From JBCDBL01 sp039183635 (lineage in GTDB: Bacteria; Pseudomonadota; Alphaproteobacteria; Caulobacterales; Parvularculaceae), in contig JBCDBL010000059.1 of the NCBI GenBank assembly GCA_039183635.1, positions 1-25,586 of the forward strand: 25,586 nucleotides of DNA, given 5' to 3'. Made by a program: the position numbers and the translations under genes. How positions within the stretch are numbered: position 1 is the stretch's first letter; each line of letters opens with the position of its first letter. This document shows positions 14,633 through 23,556 of the stretch, in pieces. The notes under the pieces are model-generated. The model searched no databases, was not told the origin of the DNA, and saw only the letters and a list, made by a program, of their open reading frames with translations.

Positions 14633-16579
14633 ATGTTGAATAGATTTCCGCGTCGGGTTTACGGCGCGATCGCCGCTCTCGCCTTTAGTGCTGTTGCGCC
14701 CGCGAACGCCGCCCCGCCGGTCGAAGCCTTTGCGCAATTGCCTTACATGACAGATGTCGATATCGCCCCGGACGGCGGACATTTGACGGCGCGCGTCAAT
14801 ATCGACGGCGATTATTACTCGACGATTTTCAAATACGAAGATGAAGCGTTGAAACCGGTCAAAACTTTCAGCGAAGGCGACACCGATGTCATGTGGCTGG
14901 AATGGGTCAACGAGAAACGTTTGCTCGTCGCCCTTGAATTCGCCGCAAATCGTTTTGGAACGGCCACGACCGAAACGCGCCTTGCAGCGGTCAATCTTGA
15001 AAAGAAATATAAAGTGAAGGAGCTTTTCAGAACGCGGGACGGTGAAATCCCTGTTCAAATCCAGACGGATGTGGTGTCGCTATTGCCGAACGACCCAGAG
15101 CATTTTTTGCTGCAATATTACAATAACAACGATAACCCCGGCGTCTATCGCGTCAACGTAGATTCCCATCGTCACAAAATGGTTCAATCGCCGAAAAAGG
15201 GCGTATACGACTGGATAGCGGACCATGACGGCGAAGTGCGGCTTGGCACGGGCACGCGGGATGAAAAAGAACCTTTCATGGTGGTTAAGCTGAAAGGCGA
15301 AAAAAAATGGACAGACATGTCGCACCGCCTGCGTCAAAACAATCATGAGTTTAGCCCGCTTGCGTTCTCCGCAAAGCCAAATACGCTTCTCGTCGCCTCG
15401 GATCATGAAGGCGGGCCTTCCGCTCTATACACATTCGATCTTGAGAAGGACGAATTTGGTAAAAAGATCTACCAACATGAAACGTCCGAGGTGATGAGCG
15501 TCATCTTACAACCCAAAACCGGCCTATTGCGCGGCGTCGTATATTATAAAGACGAACCCGAAGTCTATTGGTTCGACGACTCCAGAAAAGCGCTTGAACA
15601 GATGTTCAGCAAAGCGCTCGGCGGTCTTTCCGTCAAAGTCGCCGCCACCTCACCGGACGAAAGCTATGTCGTTTTCCGCGCATATGAGAAAAACCAGCCT
15701 TTTTCTTACTATCTTTACGATAAGAAAGCGAAGCGGATCGGCATGCTGGCTGATACATACCCTGACCTGAAGGATGTCCCCCTCGGCCAGACATTTTCAA
15801 CAAGTTACATGGCGCGGGACGGCCTTGAAATTCCCGCCTATGTCACGCTGCCGCCAGGATACAAAGCTTTGTCTGAGGCGCAGGAATTACCATTTGTCCT
15901 GATGCACCATGGCGGTCCCCATGCCCGCGATTTTCTGTTTTTCGACTGGTGGGCCCAACTTCTCGCCTCCCGCGGCTATGGCGTTTTGCAAATGAATTTC
16001 CGCGGTTCCGTCGGATACGGACAAGAATTCAAAGACGCCGGTAAAAAAGAATGGGGCGAGGCGATGCAGGACGACATCACCGACGGCGCGCAATGGCTTG
16101 TCAATGAAAATTACGCTGACATGGACCGGCTCGCAATTGTCGGGGGCTCCTATGGCGGATATGCGGCCCTTATGGGCGCAGTAAAAACACCGGATCTATA
16201 CCAATGCGCCGTAAGCTTCGCCGGCGTTTCCGATCTGCCGGATTTGCTGCGGCACTTTAATCAGTACATAGCCGGAAAATATAGCACGCGCCATATCGGC
16301 AACCTCTGGAAAGACAGGGAAAAACTGAAAACCAATTCACCGGCCAGGCGTGCGGATGAAATCAAAATACCCGTTCTGCTTGTCCATGGGGACGACGATC
16401 GCTCGGTGCCCGTTGCGCAGACGCGCAAAATGGCGCGCGCCCTGAAACGCAACGATAAGAACCATAAATATATTGAATTTAAGGACGGCGATCACTTTTT
16501 GAGCGGATCTGAAGACCGCCTGCGGTTCGCAAAAGAAATGGAAAGCTTCTTACAAGGCTGCATCGGTCAGGCTGGCTAA
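14633..16579 (+). CDS. Exported prolyl-oligopeptidase-family (S9) peptidase
   Basis: 648 residues from MLNRFPRRVYGAIAALAF, a signal peptide cleaved near PANAAPP, so it acts in the periplasm or outside. Residues about 30-380 resemble the S9 beta-propeller (e.g. MTDVDIAPDGGHL, VAATSPDESYVVFRAY). The C-terminal alpha/beta-hydrolase carries the catalytic triad: S506 in GGSYGGYAALMG, D589 in LVHGDDDRSVP and H621 in DGDHFLSG. The oxyanion-region HHGGPHARD is also present. This fits dipeptidyl/acylaminoacyl peptidases that trim peptides. The start is supported by GGGGGA 10 bases upstream; the open frame back to 14537 begins within the groEL terminator. Its stop overlaps the stop of the flippase gene on the other strand. 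Confidence 0.92.
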   Translation: MLNRFPRRVYGAIAALAFSAVAPANAAPPVEAFAQLPYMTDVDIAPDGGHLTARVNIDGDYYSTIFKYEDEALKPVKTFSEGDTDVMWLEWVNEKRLLVALEFAANRFGTATTETRLAAVNLEKKYKVKELFRTRDGEIPVQIQTDVVSLLPNDPEHFLLQYYNNNDNPGVYRVNVDSHRHKMVQSPKKGVYDWIADHDGEVRLGTGTRDEKEPFMVVKLKGEKKWTDMSHRLRQNNHEFSPLAFSAKPNTLLVASDHEGGPSALYTFDLEKDEFGKKIYQHETSEVMSVILQPKTGLLRGVVYYKDEPEVYWFDDSRKALEQMFSKALGGLSVKVAATSPDESYVVFRAYEKNQPFSYYLYDKKAKRIGMLADTYPDLKDVPLGQTFSTSYMARDGLEIPAYVTLPPGYKALSEAQELPFVLMHHGGPHARDFLFFDWWAQLLASRGYGVLQMNFRGSVGYGQEFKDAGKKEWGEAMQDDITDGAQWLVNENYADMDRLAIVGGSYGGYAALMGAVKTPDLYQCAVSFAGVSDLPDLLRHFNQYIAGKYSTRHIGNLWKDREKLKTNSPARRADEIKIPVLLVHGDDDRSVPVAQTRKMARALKRNDKNHKYIEFKDGDHFLSGSEDRLRFAKEMESFLQGCIGQAG

Positions 16580-18000
16580 CGTTTGCCGAAGCGCTCGGCG
16601 CGGCGCATGACCTCGCGGCGCGCCAGAACGAACGCAGAGAAGCCGCCCGCATGCCTGGCATACTCCGCAAAGCCCATGCCCGTATGGCGCAAGGCGATGA
16701 TGAGCGCTGTTGCGAACAGGGCGCTGTCGACAGCAATGATCAAGGCGGCGACAAGCCGGATTTGATCTGTAGCGCCCCCAACCAGGACAGCAAGGCCGAG
16801 GGCGAGACCAGCGGCGCAGACATAAACCAGACCGTAGCGAAACAGCAGATTCGCCCCGGATACGATGGCGACCGGCGCAGCATTCAGGCTGCGGACAAGG
16901 GCCGCAAGGCTGAAAATCAGCAAAAGTCCCTTGTCGAAAGCAACCTTTCCCTGGGTCCAGACGGCGTGAAGATCATCCCCGAACACCCAAAGGACGGTGC
17001 AATAACCTAACGTCAGCGTAAAAAAGACAGGCGTCGCCTGAAACAGGCGCGCCGCGAACGCGCGGCGCTCGCCCCCCTTTTCCGTATACGCCACCTCATA
17101 GTACATAATGTTGAAGGCGAGGCTGAGCACGGTATCGACAAACCGCACCATCGTACGCAATGTCACGAACACAGCTGTGGCCGAGGCGCCGAAAACAACG
17201 CTCACCAAAATCACAAAACCTTGTAAGGACAAAGCATGGCCCGCCGGCACGAGCAAAAAACCCAAAGCGGGCGTCGCCAGCTCCCGCATGGCGCGGCCGA
17301 TCTCCCCGTTGCGCCAGCCGGCGAATAAAAAGCCGGCCCGGGCGCGTACGACTATGGCGGCAAACGCCAAAACCATCGCCCGAACAACGCATAGCGCGGC
17401 GGCCAGATCGGCGACGCCCCCGCCAAGGCTGAGCGCAACAGCCAGGGCGGCGAACTCGACAAGCAATGCGCCATTATCGAGAACCGTATACAGCGGATAA
17501 GCCTTAACATAGCGAAAACCGGTCTCCATGACACTCGCCTCAGATCGCAAAAAGACGTAGAGAGCGAACCATGCGACCGCTGCGACCAGCTCCGTAGAGG
17601 GAACGGTTTCAAGGGCGATTGCGCCCCGACTTGCGGCGAAGGCGACAATGAGCGTTACGGCAAGGCCAATGACGGCCGTCCCCGCCGTAATCATCAGCCA
17701 CACGGCCTTGAACACGGTTTGCGCCCTGGCCTTGTCCGCAGCGCCGGCGTTTTCATGGGCAAGGCCGGCCAGCACATTCCCCCCGGCGGCGCCGAACCCC
17801 GCACCGCCGAGTGTGAGGTACGCCGGCAACGTCCACAGGACCAGCCAATCACCATAGCGATCCGCGGGCCAGAAGGCGAGAAACAGCGGCACCTGGAGCA
17901 ATTGCTGGAGGATGCGCGCCACGAGGGCGAGGCTGTTCGCCGCCGCGCCCTTGCGCATGCGCGCCGCACGCCCGCCGCGGACTGTTTCAGCGTCCGACAT
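16576..18000 (-). CDS. Wzx-like polysaccharide flippase (MOP superfamily)
   Basis: The 474-residue membrane protein has about 12 hydrophobic helices. The N-terminus (RKGAAANSLALVARILQQLLQVPLFLAFWPADRYGDWLVLWTLPAYLTLGGAG) matches the first two helices of the Wzx/oligosaccharide flippase family, with the WPxxYGxWLxLxxxxxYLxLxxxGF motif. It likely moves lipid-linked repeat units across the inner membrane. Its start lies inside the end of the outer-membrane barrel gene (14-base overlap), so translation is coupled. Its stop overlaps the stop of the S9 gene. The C-terminal tail is basic and cytoplasmic. Specificity cannot be read, and no Wzy is seen. Confidence 0.85.
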   Translation of the reverse strand: MSDAETVRGGRAARMRKGAAANSLALVARILQQLLQVPLFLAFWPADRYGDWLVLWTLPAYLTLGGAGFGAAGGNVLAGLAHENAGAADKARAQTVFKAVWLMITAGTAVIGLAVTLIVAFAASRGAIALETVPSTELVAAVAWFALYVFLRSEASVMETGFRYVKAYPLYTVLDNGALLVEFAALAVALSLGGGVADLAAALCVVRAMVLAFAAIVVRARAGFLFAGWRNGEIGRAMRELATPALGFLLVPAGHALSLQGFVILVSVVFGASATAVFVTLRTMVRFVDTVLSLAFNIMYYEVAYTEKGGERRAFAARLFQATPVFFTLTLGYCTVLWVFGDDLHAVWTQGKVAFDKGLLLIFSLAALVRSLNAAPVAIVSGANLLFRYGLVYVCAAGLALGLAVLVGGATDQIRLVAALIIAVDSALFATALIIALRHTGMGFAEYARHAGGFSAFVLARREVMRRAERFGKR

Positions 18001-19246
18001 TCAATCCAATGCTGAGGACGGTGCGGTCATAGTCCCGGAACGGCAGATCGGAGCGACGCTGATCGTGACGCGTCTCAAACGTTGCGTAAACGGATGGGTT
18101 CAATAAATAGCGAGCGCGAAACGCCGCGCCCCAGATCTCATCTGTCCGCGCTTCGGCGTCATAATCGTAAACGCCGCGCTCGCCCTCCAGGGTGAGAACA
18201 AGATTGCGCAAAACCTCGTGATCGACCCCGGCGGCGACCTCCGTCGCAACGCGCCCGACACTGGCTGTGGAGACGCCGGCGTCGACACCGCGCGACGCGG
18301 ACAGGCGAAACGACGTCAAGGGCGTTGCATTCCACAGGACAGCGGCGTTGAACGTTTCACTTTCGACGGTTCCAGCGGCAAATTCCTCCCGCGCGGCGCC
18401 CACGGAAAGGGCGCCGTAGAGCAGTTTCGTTGCCTCAATATCAAGACCGACTTCCGCCTTTACCCCGTCGGAATCGCGGTCAAAAGATGCATCATCGTCA
18501 TAATCCGTACGCCCTGCTTCTGCTGCGATAAAAGCCGAAACGCGCGGAGCGAGGTTTAGGGCGGCCTTCACGCGAGCGAACGCGGCGGCGTTGTCGCGAA
18601 AATCCTGATCGATGACGCCGCCGCCGCGGGCCGCCACATCGTCATAATCTGCAACGGCGTAGCGCCCGCCGAGGGAAAAGCGAAGGCGGTTCAAGATGAA
18701 GATGACAGCGCCGTCTCCACCGAACCGGCGCGCCGGAACAGGCTCAACGGCCTCCAAAGGCGCATCGATGGCGCCGCGATCCTCCCTGGCGGCGTCGATG
18801 GCGGCGGCAAAGCGTGCGGCGAGACGGCCGTCCATATTGATCTCGAACGCACCCGCAGCGCCCCAATCGGTCCGGTCCTCGCTTGTTTCCTCCCTGTAGG
18901 CGCGATGGGCTGCGTAGGCGGACAGATCGGCTTTGTACCGACCGGCGTTCGTGCGGAACGCGATTGCGGGACGGGCGAGCAGATAAATATCATCGACCGC
19001 ATCACCGTCTTCTGCGAACACATTGTCCTCGGCGACCATGGCGAGGCCAAGCTCGGGATAAAGCCGGCCAAGACCGAGAGGCGCGCCGACGCGGTCATAA
19101 TCCGGGCGCGCCCGGTCCGCAACGCCGGCGCCAGGCGGCGGCTCCGCAGCGAAGGAGGCGAGACCTGTAACTAAGGCCCATGCGACTCCGATCAGCCCCC
19201 CGCATAAACGAGGCCGGCGACAGGAAAGCGCATAGACGCAGGTCAT
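17987..19246 (-). CDS. Outer-membrane beta-barrel protein of the exopolysaccharide locus
   Basis: 419 residues starting at MTCVYALSCRRPRL, with a signal peptide to about residue 32 (LVTGLASFAAEPP). After LYPELGLAMVAEDNVFAED come repeated alternating strands such as RLRFSLGGRYAVADYDD and SVYATFETRHDQRRSDLPFRDYDRTVLSIGLNVGR. The final strand is typical of a porin-type barrel whose last residue faces the membrane. It resembles the barrel proteins associated with polysaccharide/PEP-CTERM clusters (BBP2-type); this is inferred from strand pattern and context. It probably exports or secures the polymer at the outer membrane. It lies 16 bases after the PEP-CTERM gene and overlaps the flippase gene, making an operon. 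The start choice is moderately certain, as no strong ribosome site is visible. Confidence 0.75.
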   Translation of the reverse strand: MTCVYALSCRRPRLCGGLIGVAWALVTGLASFAAEPPPGAGVADRARPDYDRVGAPLGLGRLYPELGLAMVAEDNVFAEDGDAVDDIYLLARPAIAFRTNAGRYKADLSAYAAHRAYREETSEDRTDWGAAGAFEINMDGRLAARFAAAIDAAREDRGAIDAPLEAVEPVPARRFGGDGAVIFILNRLRFSLGGRYAVADYDDVAARGGGVIDQDFRDNAAAFARVKAALNLAPRVSAFIAAEAGRTDYDDDASFDRDSDGVKAEVGLDIEATKLLYGALSVGAAREEFAAGTVESETFNAAVLWNATPLTSFRLSASRGVDAGVSTASVGRVATEVAAGVDHEVLRNLVLTLEGERGVYDYDAEARTDEIWGAAFRARYLLNPSVYATFETRHDQRRSDLPFRDYDRTVLSIGLNVGR

Positions 19247-19262
19247 CAGGCGCCGCGATTGC

Positions 19263-19955
19263 TCATGACCGACGCCGCCGCGACGCCCACACCGCGGCGA
19301 GGCCGAAGCACAACAGCACCGCCCCGCCAGGGGCCGATACAGGCTGCACAGCGAGATAATCGAGATCGAAACCATCTAAAGTGGTTAAATCGACATCCGG
19401 GGAATACGGTAAGCCGGCGCTGGCGTCCATGACGCCGAGATATTGAAACAGCCCGCCAAGCGCCAAAGTCGCACCGCCGTCGGCGCCCTGGGCCCCGCCG
19501 TTGCGCACTGTCGCAACGGGCGTAAGAGCGGCCAAAAACGAAACCGGGTCGTCCGTCCCAAAATCAAAAGCAGTGTTAAAGGCGTAAACCAGCACTTGCT
19601 CCGGAAATCCGCCGCAGTAATTGTCGGTGTTTACAGTGCAGAACAATGTGGTCTCGGCGATCTTCACACCGCTGAACGGAACGCCGTAGTCGAACACCGC
19701 CGCGCCGCCGACGCCCAGGGCGAAAAACGTTCCCGATCCCGGCCCGTCGAGCGCTTTCGTCGCCTCCGCCATGGTGCGATCGGGAAATGTCGTTGTGCCG
19801 TTCATATTGAACGAGACAGATATGAAATCCGAAACATAGGACGCGGCGGCGGGCCCGCCGGAGAACGCCCCCAAAACGGCCGCTGCAGCCACCGCCGCTG
19901 TGCAGCGCCAAAGGGAAACATTCGGCTGGAGATCTTTAGCGTGCATATCGCCCAT
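19263..19955 (-). CDS. Secreted protein with PEP-CTERM-like sorting tail
   Basis: 230 residues. The N-terminal signal peptide (RCTAAVAAAAVLGAF) is followed by a beta-rich secreted region containing two cysteines (LFCTVNTDNYCGG). The C-terminus is VSAPGGAVLLCFGLAAVWASRRRRS: a short SAPGG in the VPxPG/PEP position, a hydrophobic helix and an Arg cluster. That three-part tail is the PEP-CTERM signal cut by exosortases. AAGGGG precedes the ATG by eight bases. It heads an operon with the outer-membrane barrel and flippase, so it is probably an extracellular matrix protein anchored or released at the cell surface. The mature domain is not recognised. The exosortase must be elsewhere. Confidence 0.75.
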   Translation of the reverse strand: MGDMHAKDLQPNVSLWRCTAAVAAAAVLGAFSGGPAAASYVSDFISVSFNMNGTTTFPDRTMAEATKALDGPGSGTFFALGVGGAAVFDYGVPFSGVKIAETTLFCTVNTDNYCGGFPEQVLVYAFNTAFDFGTDDPVSFLAALTPVATVRNGGAQGADGGATLALGGLFQYLGVMDASAGLPYSPDVDLTTLDGFDLDYLAVQPVSAPGGAVLLCFGLAAVWASRRRRS

Positions 19956-20079
19956 AAACAGCGCCCCTTAATTTATACGCCACTCCGGCGAACCTGCGCC
20001 ATATTAGCGCTTTCTTGACGAAAATGGTTCTAGGGTAATTCCTCGATCGGCGCAAAACCAATTGGAGCGAAGTTGCGTT

Positions 20080-20535
20080 ATGGCGAAGCCGGCGCCGCCC
20101 CCGACAGAATCTGTTTTCAACGATCCGCCGACAGGCCTTATTCAGGTGCGCCCGAAGGCGGCCGCCTTCGCCCTGTTCGCCGCAACTCTCATTCTGGCGG
20201 CCGCAGTCGGGCTGGCGCCGCAGACGACATTGGGCGCTCCCCTCGATAAATCCGCACATTTTTTCACGTTCTTCCTTTTGTCGATCAGCGCCGGAATCGC
20301 CTGGCCCCGGGCCGGCGCCGCCGTCGCTCTTGGCCTCGCCGCCCTCGGGCTTCTCGGCGAATACGCCCAGATATTCATCGATGGGCGCCAGGCGGACGCT
20401 GCAGACGCCTTGTTCAACACCCTCGGCGTCGCCGGCGCCTCTGGGGCTTTAGGCGTCATCCGCTACGCCGTATTTTTGCGTTCCGTCTCCGGGGCCGGCA
20501 GAGCCCGGCGGGCCGCAGTTTTGAAAACGCTTTAG
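20080..20535 (+). CDS. VanZ-like membrane protein
   Basis: 151 residues with four predicted helices. The conserved core DKSAHFFTFFLLSISAG, followed by LGLLGEYAQIFIDGRQADAADALFNTLGVAGAS, matches VanZ-family proteins (DK..HF, E..Q....R..D..D...N..G). VanZ-like proteins appear often in exopolysaccharide/exosortase loci, and this gene sits between wza and the PEP-CTERM gene, so a role in that pathway is likely but unproven. Start ATG 20080 is preferred over the TTG at 20062, which overlaps the GGAG site. It is divergent from the PEP-CTERM gene and convergent with wza, sharing stop-codon bases. Confidence 0.75.
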   Translation: MAKPAPPPTESVFNDPPTGLIQVRPKAAAFALFAATLILAAAVGLAPQTTLGAPLDKSAHFFTFFLLSISAGIAWPRAGAAVALGLAALGLLGEYAQIFIDGRQADAADALFNTLGVAGASGALGVIRYAVFLRSVSGAGRARRAAVLKTL

Positions 20536-21149
20536 AAAAAACGCTCGGGAACGCGGACGACGTCGCCCGGGAAAACAATGGTTTCAGGCCCAACCGTCAC
20601 CTTTTCGATGCGTCCGTCTGCACGGGTGATCACCGCCCGCCGGCGGTTGGCGCGATAGGTGTAGCCGCCGGCCTTGGCGACAGCGGTCATCACGGTAAGA
20701 CCGGCGCTGTAAGGATAGGCCCCGCCGTTTTCCACCTCGCCTAGAATGTAGAACGGACGATAGGACGTCACCTCCACCGCCACCCGGGGCGCATTCAAAA
20801 AACCGTCCGCATACCGTTCAGCAATACGGGTCTCCAATTCACGCAAGGACAGCCCCCGCGCCGCAACGGCGCCAATGAGGGGCAGCGCGACTTCCCCGGT
20901 ATCGCCCACGGCGAAGGCGCCGGTAAGGTCCGGCTCTCCAAACACGATCACCCGCAACTTGTCTCCGGTGTCGAGACGAAAATCAGATTGAAACGCGGCC
21001 TGTGGCTCCGCCTCAGCGGCTTCTCGCGCCTTGTCCTTGGTGCGGGCCTCCAGGGTTGTCAGCGGACCGGCCGCCTCGGGACCCGAAGCACAACCCGCCA
21101 TCAAAACCAACACGACAAACGCCGCCCATCGCACAACATCACTTCGCAT
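20532..21149 (-). CDS. Wza-like polysaccharide export lipoprotein
   Basis: 205 residues from MRSDVVRWAAFVVLVLMAGCASG, a lipoprotein signal with lipobox LMAGC. The Poly_export domain is clear: FRLDTGDKLRVIVFGEPDLTGAFAVGDTGEVALPLIGAVAARGLSLRELETRIAERYADGF (about residues 57-120). It is followed by an SLBB-type region: FYILGEVENGGAYPYSAGLTVMTAVAKAGGYTYRANR. The protein forms the periplasmic/outer-membrane part of the exopolysaccharide channel with Wzc. The ATG lies within the last codons of the wzc-like gene (11-base overlap), so the two are translationally coupled. It is shorter than E. coli Wza (about 380 residues), lacking the C-terminal membrane helix region, as in the short GumB/EpsB-type exporters. 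The outer-membrane barrel at 17987-19246 could supply the pore. Confidence 0.88.
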   Translation of the reverse strand: MRSDVVRWAAFVVLVLMAGCASGPEAAGPLTTLEARTKDKAREAAEAEPQAAFQSDFRLDTGDKLRVIVFGEPDLTGAFAVGDTGEVALPLIGAVAARGLSLRELETRIAERYADGFLNAPRVAVEVTSYRPFYILGEVENGGAYPYSAGLTVMTAVAKAGGYTYRANRRRAVITRADGRIEKVTVGPETIVFPGDVVRVPERFF

Positions 21150-23379
21150 AATAATCTCTGTAGCGATCGTAATATTTAAACGGGTCATGGCTGGACGCTG
21201 CAAGGCCCGCCGCACGGACCGGATCGATCATGGTCATAACAAAGCCAGCCACAGGCGCGTCGCTTTCCTCCAGCATGCCGAGGGCTGTCTCCGCCGCAGC
21301 ACGGGGCGTGCGCCCCCACCGGACACAGAACGCAACAGCGTCCACGCCGCGCGCAATGATGTTGGCGTCGATCGCCGGCAAAACAGGCGGACTGTCGAAA
21401 ATGATAAGATCGTAGGACGACTTAAACGCCTCGACGCTGCGCCGAAAGATATCGGACGCCAACAGGTCAGAGGAGTTGGGCATGCTCTTCGTGCAAAACA
21501 GGGCGTCAAGACCGGAGCCGTCATGGCGCCACAAAGCCTCTTCCAACGTTGCGGAGCCGGCCAGCACGTCCTGAAGCCCCGCTTCCCCGCGATAGCCGAA
21601 GGCCCGGCGCAATGCCGGACGGCGCAAATCGCAATCAAGGAGCAATACCTTTCGACCCGCCGCCGCAGCGGTTACAGCGTAGCCTGCAGCCGTGGCGGAT
21701 TTGCCCTCCTCCGGCAAAGCGGAGGCGATAAGCACGCTCGTCGGCGCCGCCCCCGGTTGGGCGATATCGAGGCCTGCGCGCAGGCGACGAAATCCGTCGG
21801 CGAACGCCCCGTCCGGCGCCCCGGCAAGGTGCTGCATTAGCGGCGTACGGATCTTGGGGCCTTTCACGAAAGCAAAACGTTTGCGCGGCGGTTTCACCAG
21901 AGGGATGGAAGACAACAGCGGCATATCAAGACCTTCGGCGGCCTCCCCCGGGCCCCAATACCTTCTGTTCGCCGCCTCCATGAGACCGATCAGGACCGCG
22001 CCAAAAGCCGCAGACATGAAAAAACCAGCGACGGCGAATAACTTCAGGTCCGGAAACGCCGGCGACGGCGGCGGCGCTGCAGCGTCTATAATCCGCGCGC
22101 CCGCAGCCGCCGCATTGCCTCCCTCTCCAGCGCCGGCGAACATCACCGAGCGTTTATAGCTGTCGAGAAGACTTTCGTAGAGCGCGCGATCGGCCGCCGC
22201 CTCCCGCTCCAGCGCGCGCAAGGTAAGGCCCGCCTGCTCGTCAAGGGCCGCTGCATCGGTAAGGCCGGCAAGATCCGCCCGCAACGCCGCGAGGCGGGCC
22301 CGTTGGACCTCCGTTTCATTGTTTTGTCGGACGACGGCGCGCTGAAGCTCCCGCGCCAGATCGTCCGCAACGGCGGCAAGCTCCGAACGGGCTTTGATAA
22401 TGGCGGGATGACGCTCGCCGTAGCGAACGGACAGCTCCGCCAAGCTTCGGCTAAGCTCCGTGCGGCGTGTTTTTAAGGCCGTTATGCCCGGAGACTGAAA
22501 AGCGCCGGGCAGTGTTTCCGGATCGCCGCCCCCCTCGACCAGACGCCGCATCTCGGACAATCGCGCCTCCAGTCCGGCAAGCTCCGCGGCGGCGGCTTGA
22601 ATATCCGCGTTAAGATCGGCGCGGCGACGGGCATTCAATGTGACGCCGCCGGCGTCGAGTAAACCGTTGTCAGCCCGGAACGCCTCCACGGCGCGCTCCG
22701 ATGCCGACAGGTCGTCGCGTACGGCTTCAAGGCGCTGCTCCAGCCAGACGTTCGCCTGGCGCAGGGATTCTATGCGCCAGGCGGCCTCATCGGCCACATA
22801 AGAGTCCGCAACGGCGTTCGCTGCTGCGGCCGCGGCCTCCGGCGCGCCGGCGGAGGCGGTTACGGCGACAACGTAGCTCGCCCCTTTGCGGCGAACACGG
22901 ATCATGTCTTTCAGCAACGCCGTCGCCTCGGCGAGGGACGGCGGCTCAGCCGATGGCGGCGCGCCGCCGAGCATCGCCGCGGCGATTGACGTCTGAGCCC
23001 CAAAAGCAACGTCGCTGGATTGCAGCCGCTGTGCAGCATTGGCGAGCAGAACGTCAGAGCGCAAAAGTTCGATCTGGCTTTCCACAAACGCCCGTTCACC
23101 GCCGGGACCGCCCTCGGCGGGGGCGAGGTCGACGACCGCCTGCTGCGGCGGGCTCAGCAAAAGCTCCGCTGTCGCCCCATACCGCTTCGGCATGGCGGCG
23201 GCGGCCAGGACCGCTATGGCGACGCCGAACGCAATGCAAGCGAACAAAAGCGTCCAACGGCGTCGCAAAATGCTGACCAGATGAAACACCGCACTGCGCC
23301 CGGCCTCGCCATCGACCAGGGCGACAGACCGCGCGCCGACAGGCGCGTTGGGTTTTTGGAGACGCGGCGCGTAATTCAT
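21139..23379 (-). CDS. Wzc-like polysaccharide co-polymerase and tyrosine autokinase
   Basis: 746 residues from MNYAPRLQKPN (GGAG 6-10 bases upstream). An N-terminal Wzz domain has membrane helix about 42-63 (WTLLFACIAFGVAIAVLAAA). A long periplasmic coiled coil (about residues 180-440) and a second helix about 444-466 follow. The cytoplasmic BY-kinase has Walker A ALPEEGKSATAAG (K560), Walker A' VLLLDCDLRRP and Walker B DLIIFDSPPV. The C-terminus YYDRYRDYYAK is a tyrosine cluster (Y736, Y737, Y740, Y743, Y744), the usual autophosphorylation site. It controls chain length and export of exopolysaccharide with Wza. It overlaps the downstream wza gene. The longer frame back to 23679 runs into the rsmB gene and is not used. 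Confidence 0.92.
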   Translation of the reverse strand: MNYAPRLQKPNAPVGARSVALVDGEAGRSAVFHLVSILRRRWTLLFACIAFGVAIAVLAAAAMPKRYGATAELLLSPPQQAVVDLAPAEGGPGGERAFVESQIELLRSDVLLANAAQRLQSSDVAFGAQTSIAAAMLGGAPPSAEPPSLAEATALLKDMIRVRRKGASYVVAVTASAGAPEAAAAAANAVADSYVADEAAWRIESLRQANVWLEQRLEAVRDDLSASERAVEAFRADNGLLDAGGVTLNARRRADLNADIQAAAAELAGLEARLSEMRRLVEGGGDPETLPGAFQSPGITALKTRRTELSRSLAELSVRYGERHPAIIKARSELAAVADDLARELQRAVVRQNNETEVQRARLAALRADLAGLTDAAALDEQAGLTLRALEREAAADRALYESLLDSYKRSVMFAGAGEGGNAAAAGARIIDAAAPPPSPAFPDLKLFAVAGFFMSAAFGAVLIGLMEAANRRYWGPGEAAEGLDMPLLSSIPLVKPPRKRFAFVKGPKIRTPLMQHLAGAPDGAFADGFRRLRAGLDIAQPGAAPTSVLIASALPEEGKSATAAGYAVTAAAAGRKVLLLDCDLRRPALRRAFGYRGEAGLQDVLAGSATLEEALWRHDGSGLDALFCTKSMPNSSDLLASDIFRRSVEAFKSSYDLIIFDSPPVLPAIDANIIARGVDAVAFCVRWGRTPRAAAETALGMLEESDAPVAGFVMTMIDPVRAAGLAASSHDPFKYYDRYRDYYAK

Positions 23380-23556
23380 CAAAACTCCGCAAAAAACGTT
23401 TCCGACGGACGGGGCGCGGGCAAGCGCGCGGAAAACAAACAGACGCAACCGACAAGGCTTTGACTTTACTACGCCTTCTTTATCCCGCAACCGCGAAAAA
23501 GTACGCGACAACATACTCTTTGCCAAATCGGGGCGCCCGTGCTTTAAGGCGCGCCC

